Assembly: GCA_030692055.1 (NCBI GenBank)
Contig: JAUYCY010000023.1
Location: 1 to 47,424 of the forward strand
Reading direction: 5' to 3'
Length of the DNA: 47,424 nucleotides
Source: Candidatus Omnitrophota bacterium
GTDB lineage: Bacteria; Omnitrophota; Koll11; Duberdicusellales; 4484-171
This document shows, piece after piece, positions 17,201-23,403 of the stretch (positions within the stretch are counted from its first letter, which is position 1; each line of letters opens with the position of its first letter). Made by a program: the position numbers and the translations under genes. The notes below the pieces were generated by a model. The model was not told the origin of the DNA. It was given only the letters and a program-made list of their open reading frames with translations, and made no database searches.

Positions 17201-17597
17201 CTGGCCCTGGGCCTTGACCGCCAGATAACAAGGTATTACCTTCGTTTGCTAAAAGTTGCCCTAAGGTGGGGAAAGTACCGGGAACAAATGCAGGGTCTTG
17301 CTCCATGCACTTGTAAGCCTCCTCATCTATAAATTGATGCGTACCATACCTAGGGGTACTTGCACCCCAGCCATAGGCTATTTGCGGATTTATTATTAAG
17401 CCCATAAAAAATACTGCACAATAGAAAAATGCGGGATACAAGCATTTTAATCCCTCGCTAGATACCCCGGGCTTTTCCGCCGAAGGCGGATCCGCCTCTG
17501 GCGGAAGCCCGAGGGATGAATGTATATTATTTTTTGCTCGGGAGGAAACCTCAGGCCTTAAAGGCCGAAGGGGCTCCACTATTTTATAATTTTTCAT
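14241..17597 (-). CDS. Very large secreted protein: PLC/S1-P1-like zinc domain plus degenerate TlpA-like thioredoxin domain
   Basis: An 1118-residue protein. Trp77 follows the predicted signal peptide (LKCLYPAFFYCAVFFMGLIIN..AYG), and H87, D91, H143 (YSWHYYN) and H181-xxx-D185...H191 (HFLADMFTPVHING) resemble the zinc-ligand set of bacterial phospholipase C. Ig-like and Pro-rich segments fill about 330-980. The last 130 residues form a TlpA/AhpC-type thioredoxin fold (APVFETTDINGRPFNL...VLLFWASWDISSR...GYPQIFVIDPRGVI), but the CxxC that should follow WASW is absent, so it cannot be a classical oxidoreductase. Residues 8-49 are encoded by a repeat element inserted in frame ahead of the signal peptide core. 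AAAGGTGG precedes the ATG. Confidence 0.75.
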   Translation of the reverse strand: MKNYKIVEPLRPLRPEVSSRAKNNIHSSLGLPPEADPPSAEKPGVSSEGLKCLYPAFFYCAVFFMGLIINPQIAYGWGASTPRYGTHQFIDEEAYKCMEQDPAFVPGTFPTLGQLLANEGNTLLSGGQGPGPDAQGNSPYSWHYYNSRLNTGDAPQAVRNFSKNFVTSLKKDTKAGAWSVHFLADMFTPVHINGVMIENIKTIYNEQTNNGTNDAAVFLSEEITGPEGAPNRNWRVEIERFFAKAKDDSMVNFSDPWYWDSMVSYLNSTHCQWERANPKHENNSKCAYDSNWKNPQLSFHSPEDVYAERAKEFTISCANETDSNLLLWKNKNPQLALERAIQAVYTLWRASFSALKPTIQFFSVDQGRKRIYEITGTVLNLADENAKGVQAKLTVWDGENIKFRGEQNIGEVKGNRGTKKTPEAWKVEVEAPDPNNPAAQKPKLKLELEVVGSFAKTPDYQYAVVEKEIEVEPAKLQRKIVILAAEVKTKEGKSEGKVGEKFFLKIVYYLDGILTDEKVEVKSNLVVKGPATFPFAEQKDIIDGSKSFLGMGESKIEANVALAKPGSYTWHYKIEADNFIPGEDALPFYVTETARAPVTPVTPGVQPPLVKANYVYVLDYTSYGGGAGAEGGGISPTENTVPPVKKRSGKVAGSQTSFAFGMYGVFGDYSYSGEANVKGQLTISGLPQSVKPGEKLNVTAAVSGGGTWHRKGKPSLAVYFRLNGEENLTLTETITVPDDGREEWEPVTFSGSGTVPEFFRDSCSISVTPHYRRFEAGAVPADVRPKDLGTYPEKLPPEFEASMNKFIEEAVTKAKQEETQVTPPPQDTTAKKKRLAVLPPPKKITPSPAETAAVILSSPLPWTNPRVQEIINSWLNIARPVIQQEQGGNWFYDEWGRAYNNTSIKKPAQKPDTTLDRYQYLWNISGQLNSVSHLTLREYIEKTLRGEAIIAKPTPSILVPQPAPGTPTGSRIGQAAPVFETTDINGRPFNLTKERSNAVVLLFWASWDISSRNVSSSLQDLANQYSGERLRVVGINSAESSERIKSFMAETGLNYTQVLDMQQRIAQLYNLQGYPQIFVIDPRGVIKFVDTGSNVPDSSNFQNAVKSAVEESRQYRTR
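17448..17580. repeat. 133-bp structured repeat inserted in the signal-peptide region, copy 1
   Basis: It begins TAATCCCTCGCTAGATACC and ends GGGGCTCCACT. Its core is a hairpin with CCCGGGCTTTTCCGCC against GGCGGAAGCCCGAGGG, with an extra nested GGATCC-centred hairpin (CCGCCGAAGGCGGATCCGCC). It is open in frame with the 14241-17597 gene and encodes its residues 7-49. A second copy of about 120 bp lies at 18431-18550. Confidence 0.85.
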
Positions 17598-17617
17598 CCT
17601 GCCACCTTTACTATATA

Positions 17618-17896
17618 TTAACGCCGATAAAATATCTTTTTATCCACAGGACAGATATAGCCTATCTTTTCTTTTCTAATAATACAACCGCCCAAAATAA
17701 CTTCTCCTTTTTCTGCCTTTTTTAGTAACTCTTCGTCAGGATAACCGTAAATTACCGTAACCTCTTTCATCTCCACTTTATGAACTGGGCATTTAGATAT
17801 TTTAGTAAACTTGCGGCCGCTTGTGCGGCTATTATGGCATCCCGTTAATACAAACATTGCAATTAGTAAAAAAGTTATTAATTGATTTTTACTCAT
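17618..17896 (-). CDS. Small lipoprotein with two Cys-Pro pairs
   Basis: A 92-residue protein with a type II signal peptide (MSKNQLITFLLIAMFVLTGC) and lipidated Cys20. The mature part has CPVHKVEMKEVTVIYGYP and CPVDKKIFYR, two C-P-V-x-K modules. Such modules recall zinc-ribbon-like or metal-responsive small domains, but I cannot name the family. It overlaps the upstream 173-residue gene by four bases (ATGA) and lies between the two copies of the 120-133-bp repeat. Confidence 0.65.
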   Translation of the reverse strand: MSKNQLITFLLIAMFVLTGCHNSRTSGRKFTKISKCPVHKVEMKEVTVIYGYPDEELLKKAEKGEVILGGCIIRKEKIGYICPVDKKIFYRR

Positions 17897-18414
17897 GATT
17901 TATGTAATTTATCGGCTATTGGCTCTGCCTGAACGGTTGTTTCACCGACTAATTTTTGCTGATAATAATATTGCGCCTTTACTACCGGAGGCTTATTGTA
18001 ATCCTCGGCAGAAAAGCCATAAACGCGCACCAACAATGTCCCCTGGCCGTTAACTTTGATTGTATCTTGAGGAATATCTTTGTGCGTTACTGAAGTGTTG
18101 GTAAAAGAAAAACTATAGTCGCAATCCGGCGCAATGCCATTATATAACCCTTCACACGGCATACTTTTTCCATTTACCACTTGCGCGCATTCGCTCTGTG
18201 TAGGGCGCTGCCCCTCTGCTTTAATGCTTATTACCGTAGTATCAATTTTTCCCTCGGTAGCCCAGAATACTTTTACCGTATGGGTCAGTGCGGGTTCTCC
18301 CCCGGCAGGAAACGGCGAGCCGCCCGGATAGGGGGAGGGATTATTACTTTGGGCAAATACCATAGAGACAATAAAAATCAAAAATAATCCTGCGCTTAAT
18401 ATTTTATTCTTCAT
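17893..18414 (-). CDS. Secreted protein of unknown function
   Basis: A 173-residue exported protein: MKNKILSAGLFLIFIVSMVFA is a signal peptide. The mature chain has a Pro/Gly-rich linker (NNPSPYPGGSPFPAGG) and a beta-rich domain with two Cys pairs (QSECAQVVNGKSMPC, PDCDYSF). The signal peptide is nearly identical at DNA and protein level to that of the gene at 20315-20680, although the mature parts are unrelated. AAGGAG lies eight bases before the ATG and the upstream leader is the second 120-bp repeat. A predicted promoter is at 18609-18636. Confidence 0.7.
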   Translation of the reverse strand: MKNKILSAGLFLIFIVSMVFAQSNNPSPYPGGSPFPAGGEPALTHTVKVFWATEGKIDTTVISIKAEGQRPTQSECAQVVNGKSMPCEGLYNGIAPDCDYSFSFTNTSVTHKDIPQDTIKVNGQGTLLVRVYGFSAEDYNKPPVVKAQYYYQQKLVGETTVQAEPIADKLHKS

Positions 18415-18430
18415 GTTTTCATCTCCTTTT

Positions 18431-18550
18431 TAATCCCTCGCTAGATACCCCGGGCTTTTCCGCCTCTAGCGGAAGCCCGAGGGATAAATGTACATTGTGT
18501 TTTCTGCTCGGGAGGGAACCTCGGGCCTTAAAGACCTGCGGGGCTCCACT
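18431..18550. repeat. 120-bp structured repeat, copy 2 (leader of 17893-18414)
   Basis: Same start (TAATCCCTCGCTAGATACC) and end (GGGGCTCCACT) as the copy at 17448-17580, lacking one nested 15-bp hairpin unit. The Shine-Dalgarno of the adjacent gene follows immediately. The bases between 18550 and 18608 hold nothing I recognise. Confidence 0.85.
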
Positions 18551-18608
18551 CGCGTGTCCTTTGTAATCATAAGGCGCAACCCTTAGCCGTTACTATCCAC
18601 TCAGCTAT

Positions 18609-18636
18609 ATTATAATACTACTCTTGCGAGTAGCAA
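18609..18636 (-). promoter_or_regulatory. Predicted promoter, leftward
   Basis: On the minus strand TTGCTA (18631-18636) and TATAAT (18609-18614) are separated by 16 bp. This would drive the secreted-protein genes at 18414 and below, with a leader of about 190 bases containing the 120-bp repeat. Confidence 0.5.
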
Positions 18637-18649
18637 CAAATTTAGTTTG

Positions 18650-18658
18650 TGATATAAT
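18650..18658 (+). promoter_or_regulatory. Predicted extended -10 promoter, rightward
   Basis: TGATATAAT (18650-18658) is an extended -10 (TGn-TATAAT). No good -35 is seen at 16-18 bp. It is the only promoter candidate for the single plus-strand gene at 18848 and lies back to back with the leftward promoter at 18609-18636. Confidence 0.45.
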
Positions 18659-18664
18659 GGAGCT

Positions 18665-18777
18665 CCACGTGCATGCACGTGGTACCAGAAACCTTTCTAC
18701 GGGATTCCTTCCCACGTTGGCACGTGGGGCGGAATCCCGATGCCAGAAACCCCATTCATCCACGGGCATGCCCGTGG
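18665..18777. repeat. Cluster of three hairpins in the leader of the plus-strand gene
   Basis: Three stems follow one another: the 18-bp palindrome CCACGTGCATGCACGTGG (18665-18682), a larger hairpin GGGATTCC...GGAATCCC enclosing CCCACGT/ACGTGGG (18701-18738), and CCACGGGCATGCCCGTGG (18760-18777). CCAGAA motifs and a closing TTCTGG at 18780-18785 link them. They would all be in the 5' UTR of the 18848 transcript. Confidence 0.75.
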
Positions 18778-18847
18778 TCTTCTGGCTATTCGGGATAAAA
18801 GTAAGTGCTGCTGAAATGTCTTTTACCTATTTAAAAAGGGGGAGATA

Positions 18848-19492
18848 ATGTTAAAAAAGGTGTTTATTTTTTGCACGGTTATCTGTGTCTGTATAATGTT
18901 AATTGGTATTTCTCATCTTTACGCTGAGCGAAAATTTTCTACGTTGCGCTGTAAGGTTATCATGGAATCTTCCGGCATGATGGGTATGCCGGCGGCAAAA
19001 ACGGAAAAAATGCTGTTTTATAAGGGCGATAAGTTTCGCGAAGAAGTTAAATATACTGCTACGGATGGAAAAACCGGATTACTGGTCACACTTTGCGATG
19101 GCCAAAATATCTACCAGTATGAATATCTTGACAAGAAAATCTATGTTACACAAAGCTTTAAGGCCGACGCTGACTTCCTAAAGGCAAAAATGCTCTCAAA
19201 TGCGCAGGGCAACGCAAGCAATGTCGGGCAAGAAGTAATTGACGGCAGGCTATGCGATATTGTCGAAGGACAAGTCGCGGGAATGACGGTTAAAACCTGG
19301 AACGCTAAGGATATTGATTTTCCTTTAAAACAAGAGGTATTCGGGACAACAACTTATTATAAGGATGTTGAGGTTGACATTCCCTTAGACGATAAGCTAT
19401 TTGAATTGCCCGAGAATATAAAGGTTGATAAAGTCCAGAAGCTGCCTGAGGACCTTTTTGCACCGCCAACACAAGCGCCGTCCACAGAATAA
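18848..19492 (+). CDS. LolA-like / DUF4412-type secreted protein
   Basis: A 214-residue protein, the only gene on the plus strand. A signal peptide (MLKKVFIFCTVICVCIMLIGISHLYA) is followed by a beta-rich sequence: FSTLRCKVIMESSGMMGMPAAKTEKMLFYKGDKFREEV, then CDGQNIYQYEYLDKKIYV and KTWNAKDIDFPLKQEV. This strand pattern with 'film removed from mature chain' spacing is typical of LolA/DUF4412-like periplasmic lipid- or lipoprotein-binding folds. GGGGGAG precedes the ATG. The C-terminus is Pro-rich. It is convergent with the M48 protease gene. Ligand and partner are unknown. Confidence 0.7.
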   Translation: MLKKVFIFCTVICVCIMLIGISHLYAERKFSTLRCKVIMESSGMMGMPAAKTEKMLFYKGDKFREEVKYTATDGKTGLLVTLCDGQNIYQYEYLDKKIYVTQSFKADADFLKAKMLSNAQGNASNVGQEVIDGRLCDIVEGQVAGMTVKTWNAKDIDFPLKQEVFGTTTYYKDVEVDIPLDDKLFELPENIKVDKVQKLPEDLFAPPTQAPSTE

Positions 19493-19534
19493 CAGGCACC
19501 AAAATCTATCGGTTTTCTTTTGTGATGATGCGCC

Positions 19535-20311
19535 CTATTGTTGCGCTTGGTAGCTGCTGGATAACTGCGGAATTAGTTCCTTTAATGTCTTTATGCGGTC
19601 ATCGGTATAGGGGTGGGTCCTTAAATATTCTAAGACTTTTATATTTTCGGATTCGCCTCTCTTAATTTTTTCTAAAGCAGTTATACCGGCATAGGGATCA
19701 TAACCTGCTTTATAAGCATACTTTGCGCCTAACTTATCCGCAAAATATTCGTCCTGGCGATTATAGCCTAAAGCAATGAGATTATAAATTTGATTACTGG
19801 CATTAGCTATGGTAGTCGCGGTATCCTGGTCTTTTTGCCCCGCAAAGGCAAAGGCAACCGTTAAAAGCAACTGATACGTCAAGTTTAACTGGACTTTTTT
19901 TACCGCATGTTTTGCCGCAACGTGGCCTATTTCATGGCCGATGATAAAAGCCATTTCGTCATCATTAAGCTTACACACTAACCCCTTATTCACATAAACA
20001 ATACCGCCGGGCAAAGCCATAGCATTAAGCTCGTCTGTATCTAAAACAAAGAATTCATACTGCATATTGGTTCTATCGGAAACCTCTGCCACGCGCTTTC
20101 CGACAGCTGCTATTCTTGCTTCGGATATACCGTCATACCATAATTTCTGTTTTTGTGTCACTTCCTGCGCCACATTTTTGCCGATGGCGATTTCGGTCGC
20201 GTCATTGATGAATATAAATTCGTTTTGCCCGGTAGCCGCATTATATACATTAAGGGTAGCGCAGCCGCATAAGCAAATAATAAATAGGGGAAGAAAAATG
20301 CGCTTCGGCAT
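19535..20311 (-). CDS. M48-family metalloprotease lipoprotein
   Basis: A 258-residue zinc peptidase with lipobox LCGC (Cys17), so it is likely anchored in the periplasm (BepA/LoiP-like). HEIGH is at 126-130 with a further His at 135, and the third ligand is probably the Glu of RQDEYFADKLGAKYAYKAGYDP near 190. Members of this family act in outer-membrane protein quality control. The gene begins three bases after the stop of 20315-20680, so the two are co-transcribed. Confidence 0.92.
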   Translation of the reverse strand: MPKRIFLPLFIICLCGCATLNVYNAATGQNEFIFINDATEIAIGKNVAQEVTQKQKLWYDGISEARIAAVGKRVAEVSDRTNMQYEFFVLDTDELNAMALPGGIVYVNKGLVCKLNDDEMAFIIGHEIGHVAAKHAVKKVQLNLTYQLLLTVAFAFAGQKDQDTATTIANASNQIYNLIALGYNRQDEYFADKLGAKYAYKAGYDPYAGITALEKIKRGESENIKVLEYLRTHPYTDDRIKTLKELIPQLSSSYQAQQ

Positions 20312-20314
20312 ATT

Positions 20315-20680
20315 TTACCAGATAAACTGTAGGTATGTGAACCCTCCCTCTGAATATATCCGGAGAGAAAATTGGACGTTATCCTTCTTCACTGCAGCGT
20401 TAAAACTGCCAGAGGCTTCTTGTCCGCCTATCACGGAAAAGCCGTTAGCCTGCAAAAATGAGTTGTAAAAATTTACTACCTCAGCTAATGGCTTATTCAC
20501 CGTAAAATTAGCGATTTTACCTTGAACGGATTCCTGCGTTAAATTATTCGCTGCCCTTGCTCCCGGCACAAGCGGTATCTGCATACCGGAAATATTTATG
20601 AAATCATTTCCATACAAAGAAATTGCGATAGAGATAATGAAAATTAAAAATAACCCTGTGCTTAATATTTTATTTTTCAT
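20315..20680 (-). CDS. Small secreted protein
   Basis: A 121-residue exported protein. The signal peptide MKNKILSTGLFLIFIISIA is almost the same as that of the 17893-18414 gene. The mature part (MQIPLVPGARAANNLTQ..., then VNKPLAEVVNFYNSFLQANGFSVIGG) has the pattern of small alpha-beta domains in which a FYxxxLxxxG helix packs on a sheet. I cannot name the family. It is directly upstream of the M48 protease gene. Confidence 0.65.
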   Translation of the reverse strand: MKNKILSTGLFLIFIISIAISLYGNDFINISGMQIPLVPGARAANNLTQESVQGKIANFTVNKPLAEVVNFYNSFLQANGFSVIGGQEASGSFNAAVKKDNVQFSLRIYSEGGFTYLQFIW

Positions 20681-20705
20681 ATTTTTACCTCCGCATAGGT
20701 TCTAT

Positions 20706-22202
20706 TCATAGTCCATACCAATAATTCACCAACGGCTTTGCCTCTTTTGTCTGGTCAACAATGACGTTTTTAAGCCGGGTGTATTCAAAAAACCCTTCTT
20801 TACCCAACTCTTTACCGAATCCGCTTTGTTTAAATCCTCCATAAGGCAATTCATTAAAAAACATGCCATATGTATTTATCCATATAGTCCCGGCGTCAAT
20901 ATCTTTAGCTAACTTTTGGGCAACGGCAACATCTTTTGTCCAAATAGATGCCGCTAAAGCAAAATCTGAATTGTTTGCCAAATTAACCGCTTCCTCTAGG
21001 GTAGAAAATTTATGAATACAAACTACTGGCCCAAAAACTTCCTCTTTAAAAATGGCCATCTGCGGCGAAGTTTGGACAAAAACCGTAGGCTCAAAGAAAA
21101 ATCCATTTTTTAATGCCGGTTCATTTGAAGCTTTACCACCGCACAACAATTTTGCACCTTCTTTTATTGCTTTTTCCACAAAACTTATCACTCTATCACG
21201 TTGCTCTTTTGAAATAAGTGGCCCCATTTGAGTTTCAAAATCCATAGCTAAGCCTAACTTTATCCGCTGGGCTTTTGCTACAAAATCATTTATGAAGTTG
21301 TCATAAATATCATCCTCGACAAAAATCCGCGACATTGCCGTGCACATCTGGCCCTGATTTAAAAATATAGAGCATAGTGAGCCGTTAACCGCTAACTCTA
21401 AATCCGCATCAGCTAGAATAATTCCGGCGGATTTTCCGCCTAACTCCATAATTAGCTTTTTTACATTTTTTGAAGTATACTCTATAATTTTTTTACCCAC
21501 GCCGTTACTTCCGGTAAAAGAAATCATATCTACGCGCTTGTCTGAACATAATTGCTGGCCTATAGTATCGCCGCGGCCGGTAATAATGTTAACTACCCCT
21601 TTGGGTAGGCCGGCTTCGCTTACAATCCTTCCTAATTCTAAAGCGGTCAAGGGAGTTAGGCTTGACGGTTTTAAAATAACCGTGTTACCGCTAGCGAGCG
21701 CCTGCGCCATTTTCCAAGAGGCAATTAAAAGCGGGTAATTCCAAGGCACTATCAAAACTACAACACCTTGCGGCTGGCGAATAAGATTACTTTGCGCTTT
21801 GGCTATCTGTGATTTAATTTCTATCGATTCTTGGTTTAAATATTTTTCTAAATTATTAGCAAAATACTCGAAAGTTGCCGCAGCTGACGGTATATCCATA
21901 AAAGTAGATTCTTTGATAGGTTTACCAACATTTAAACTTTCTAAATTAGCTAATTCGCCGGCCTTAGCTAAAATACCTCCGGATATTTCCATGATAAAGT
22001 CTTTACGCTCGGCTAAAGAAATGTTTCTCCACTGCCCGCTATCAAACGCCTTGCGCGCAGAGTTTATTGCTAATTCAATTTCTTTTTTATCCGCTACACT
22101 TACCGTAGCAATAGCTTCGCCGGTGCAGGGATTAATAATATCCTGCTTCACTCCTGAATCTTTAAAGTCATTGTTGATTAAAAGCGAGTAATGCGGAATC
22201 AT
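20706..22202 (-). CDS. NAD(P)-dependent aldehyde dehydrogenase
   Basis: A 498-residue member of the ALDH superfamily, oxidising an aldehyde to the acid. PWNYP (153-157), KPS (178-180), the catalytic Glu253 in ELGGKS and the nucleophile Cys287 in NQGQMC are all present, and the closing motif PYGGFKQSGFGKELG is normal. It is close to the betaine/aminobutyraldehyde type, though substrate cannot be told from sequence. In this neighbourhood it could take the acetaldehyde-like products of the aldolases at 24.5 and 25.5 kb (inference). Confidence 0.93.
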   Translation of the reverse strand: MIPHYSLLINNDFKDSGVKQDIINPCTGEAIATVSVADKKEIELAINSARKAFDSGQWRNISLAERKDFIMEISGGILAKAGELANLESLNVGKPIKESTFMDIPSAAATFEYFANNLEKYLNQESIEIKSQIAKAQSNLIRQPQGVVVLIVPWNYPLLIASWKMAQALASGNTVILKPSSLTPLTALELGRIVSEAGLPKGVVNIITGRGDTIGQQLCSDKRVDMISFTGSNGVGKKIIEYTSKNVKKLIMELGGKSAGIILADADLELAVNGSLCSIFLNQGQMCTAMSRIFVEDDIYDNFINDFVAKAQRIKLGLAMDFETQMGPLISKEQRDRVISFVEKAIKEGAKLLCGGKASNEPALKNGFFFEPTVFVQTSPQMAIFKEEVFGPVVCIHKFSTLEEAVNLANNSDFALAASIWTKDVAVAQKLAKDIDAGTIWINTYGMFFNELPYGGFKQSGFGKELGKEGFFEYTRLKNVIVDQTKEAKPLVNYWYGL

Positions 22203-22252
22203 TTTCCTATTGTTTTTATAGACTATTTTTGCTTTTAATACGCTGTCGGTTA

Positions 22253-23029
22253 TTAATTTTGATAAAAATGATCTCTAAGTATAGAGACACAAAGCTCATT
22301 TATTTTTTTATAATCTAGATTATCAGGCAATTTTGATTGCTCATATGCTTTTTCAGCTTCTTGAAATAACGCATCGCTTTCTTTTTTGATATCCTCCAAC
22401 GACCATTCACCTCTTTTAATTGACAATAAATAATCGGCATCTTTTCTTTTGATATATAATTCGCCTTTTTTGAGAAACTCAGTTCCCATCTTGAGCAGAC
22501 GGATAAGATGACAAGCATTTTTTGTGTCATAACCAAACTTTTGCACTAAGCGTTTTCTTTTTTTCCCCATATAGCCTTCAAAAGCAAGATGCGTCATTCG
22601 GTGTAACTGCCCTTTCGCATAACCAACAAAACTATGATAGACATGCCTGCCAACAAACAAATTTCTTTTCTTAATGAGCTGTTTACCTTCTTTTGAAACC
22701 TTAATATAACTGTCTTTATCCATCCACAATATGCAGAGTATGTTTGGATTACCTTGCTTTAATAATTGGATACACTTCTTAAACTCATAGACAACAATAT
22801 CCCATTTCTTATATTTTATTTCCTTTGTACCCCTCGAACCATATTCCTCTAATCCGAAATAATAGAAAATAGGAGGAATGCATATTGACATAACATCTTT
22901 GTCATCTATCGAATTACTATCTGACGATGGGACATATAATCCATGAGCAATAGAACCACGATAGGCAGTAATAATGCTCCAATTAAGTATTTCCGGATAT
23001 GCTTTTAAGATAGTCTTTGGAATATTCAT
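22253..23029 (-). CDS. COG3541-type nucleotidyltransferase (PF10127-like)
   Basis: A 258-residue protein. AYRGSIAHGLYVPSSDSNSIDDKDVMSI (23-50) has the GSxxHG and D-x-D pattern of the DNA-polymerase-beta superfamily nucleotidyltransferases, specifically the COG3541 group found in phages and accessory regions. Asn/Asp-rich SDSNSIDDKD would hold the metal. The C-terminal half is helical. Function in bacteria is not established. It sits next to a REP-rich 370-bp gap, consistent with an accessory gene. Confidence 0.75.
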   Translation of the reverse strand: MNIPKTILKAYPEILNWSIITAYRGSIAHGLYVPSSDSNSIDDKDVMSICIPPIFYYFGLEEYGSRGTKEIKYKKWDIVVYEFKKCIQLLKQGNPNILCILWMDKDSYIKVSKEGKQLIKKRNLFVGRHVYHSFVGYAKGQLHRMTHLAFEGYMGKKRKRLVQKFGYDTKNACHLIRLLKMGTEFLKKGELYIKRKDADYLLSIKRGEWSLEDIKKESDALFQEAEKAYEQSKLPDNLDYKKINELCVSILRDHFYQN

Positions 23030-23057
23030 TCCTTTAAAATTCCTAAAATTATCTCGC

Positions 23058-23265
23058 GGTACTTAAATTGTATTCCGCGTATTCCGTATTCTATTCCGGT
23101 GATCCGTATTCTATTCCGGTGACGCAATACTTATTTCAAAAAAACTAACGTAAAATTTACCCGCGGGCCTCACTACACTACAAGAAAGGGGGTCAGAGTG
23201 ATTTTTTCCAAGAATCCCAGGGACACCCATGAAAGGTCCCGTGTGTCACAATACTTATTTCAACC
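23058..23265. repeat. REP-like intergenic block with direct repeats
   Basis: In the 374-bp gap 23030-23403, CCGTATTCTATTCCGGTGA occurs twice in tandem (23082-23120 region), CAATACTTATTTCAA occurs at about 23125 and again at about 23249, and a hairpin GGGACacccatgaaagGTCCC lies between. The 'GGTGACGCAATACTTATTTC' phrase resembles REP sequences that accompany Y1 transposases. No gene is present. Confidence 0.6.
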
Positions 23266-23344
23266 CAAATTTTGTAATGGCCTTTGTTGAAACTGCGCAA
23301 ATCTTTATTATGCAATGCTTGTATTTTCTATCCAAAGCAATGTT

Positions 23345-23397
23345 GGACCCAATAACTGCCCCTTCGGGGCTCTTTGCTGTCGCAAAGATTGGGTTCA
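23345..23397. repeat. Three-way hairpin downstream of the alcohol dehydrogenase
   Basis: An outer stem GACCCAAT/ATTGGGTTC encloses two inner hairpins, CCCCTTCGGGG and CTTTGCTGTCGCAAAG. It lies just after the stop of the minus-strand dehydrogenase gene and could end its transcript, although no U-tract follows. Confidence 0.6.
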
Positions 23398-23403
23398 GAA
23401 AAA

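Noticed and set aside
18551..18608. Short structured stretch as a tRNA or riboswitch
   Set aside because: No cloverleaf or known aptamer core could be recognised. No tRNA or rRNA gene was found in the window.
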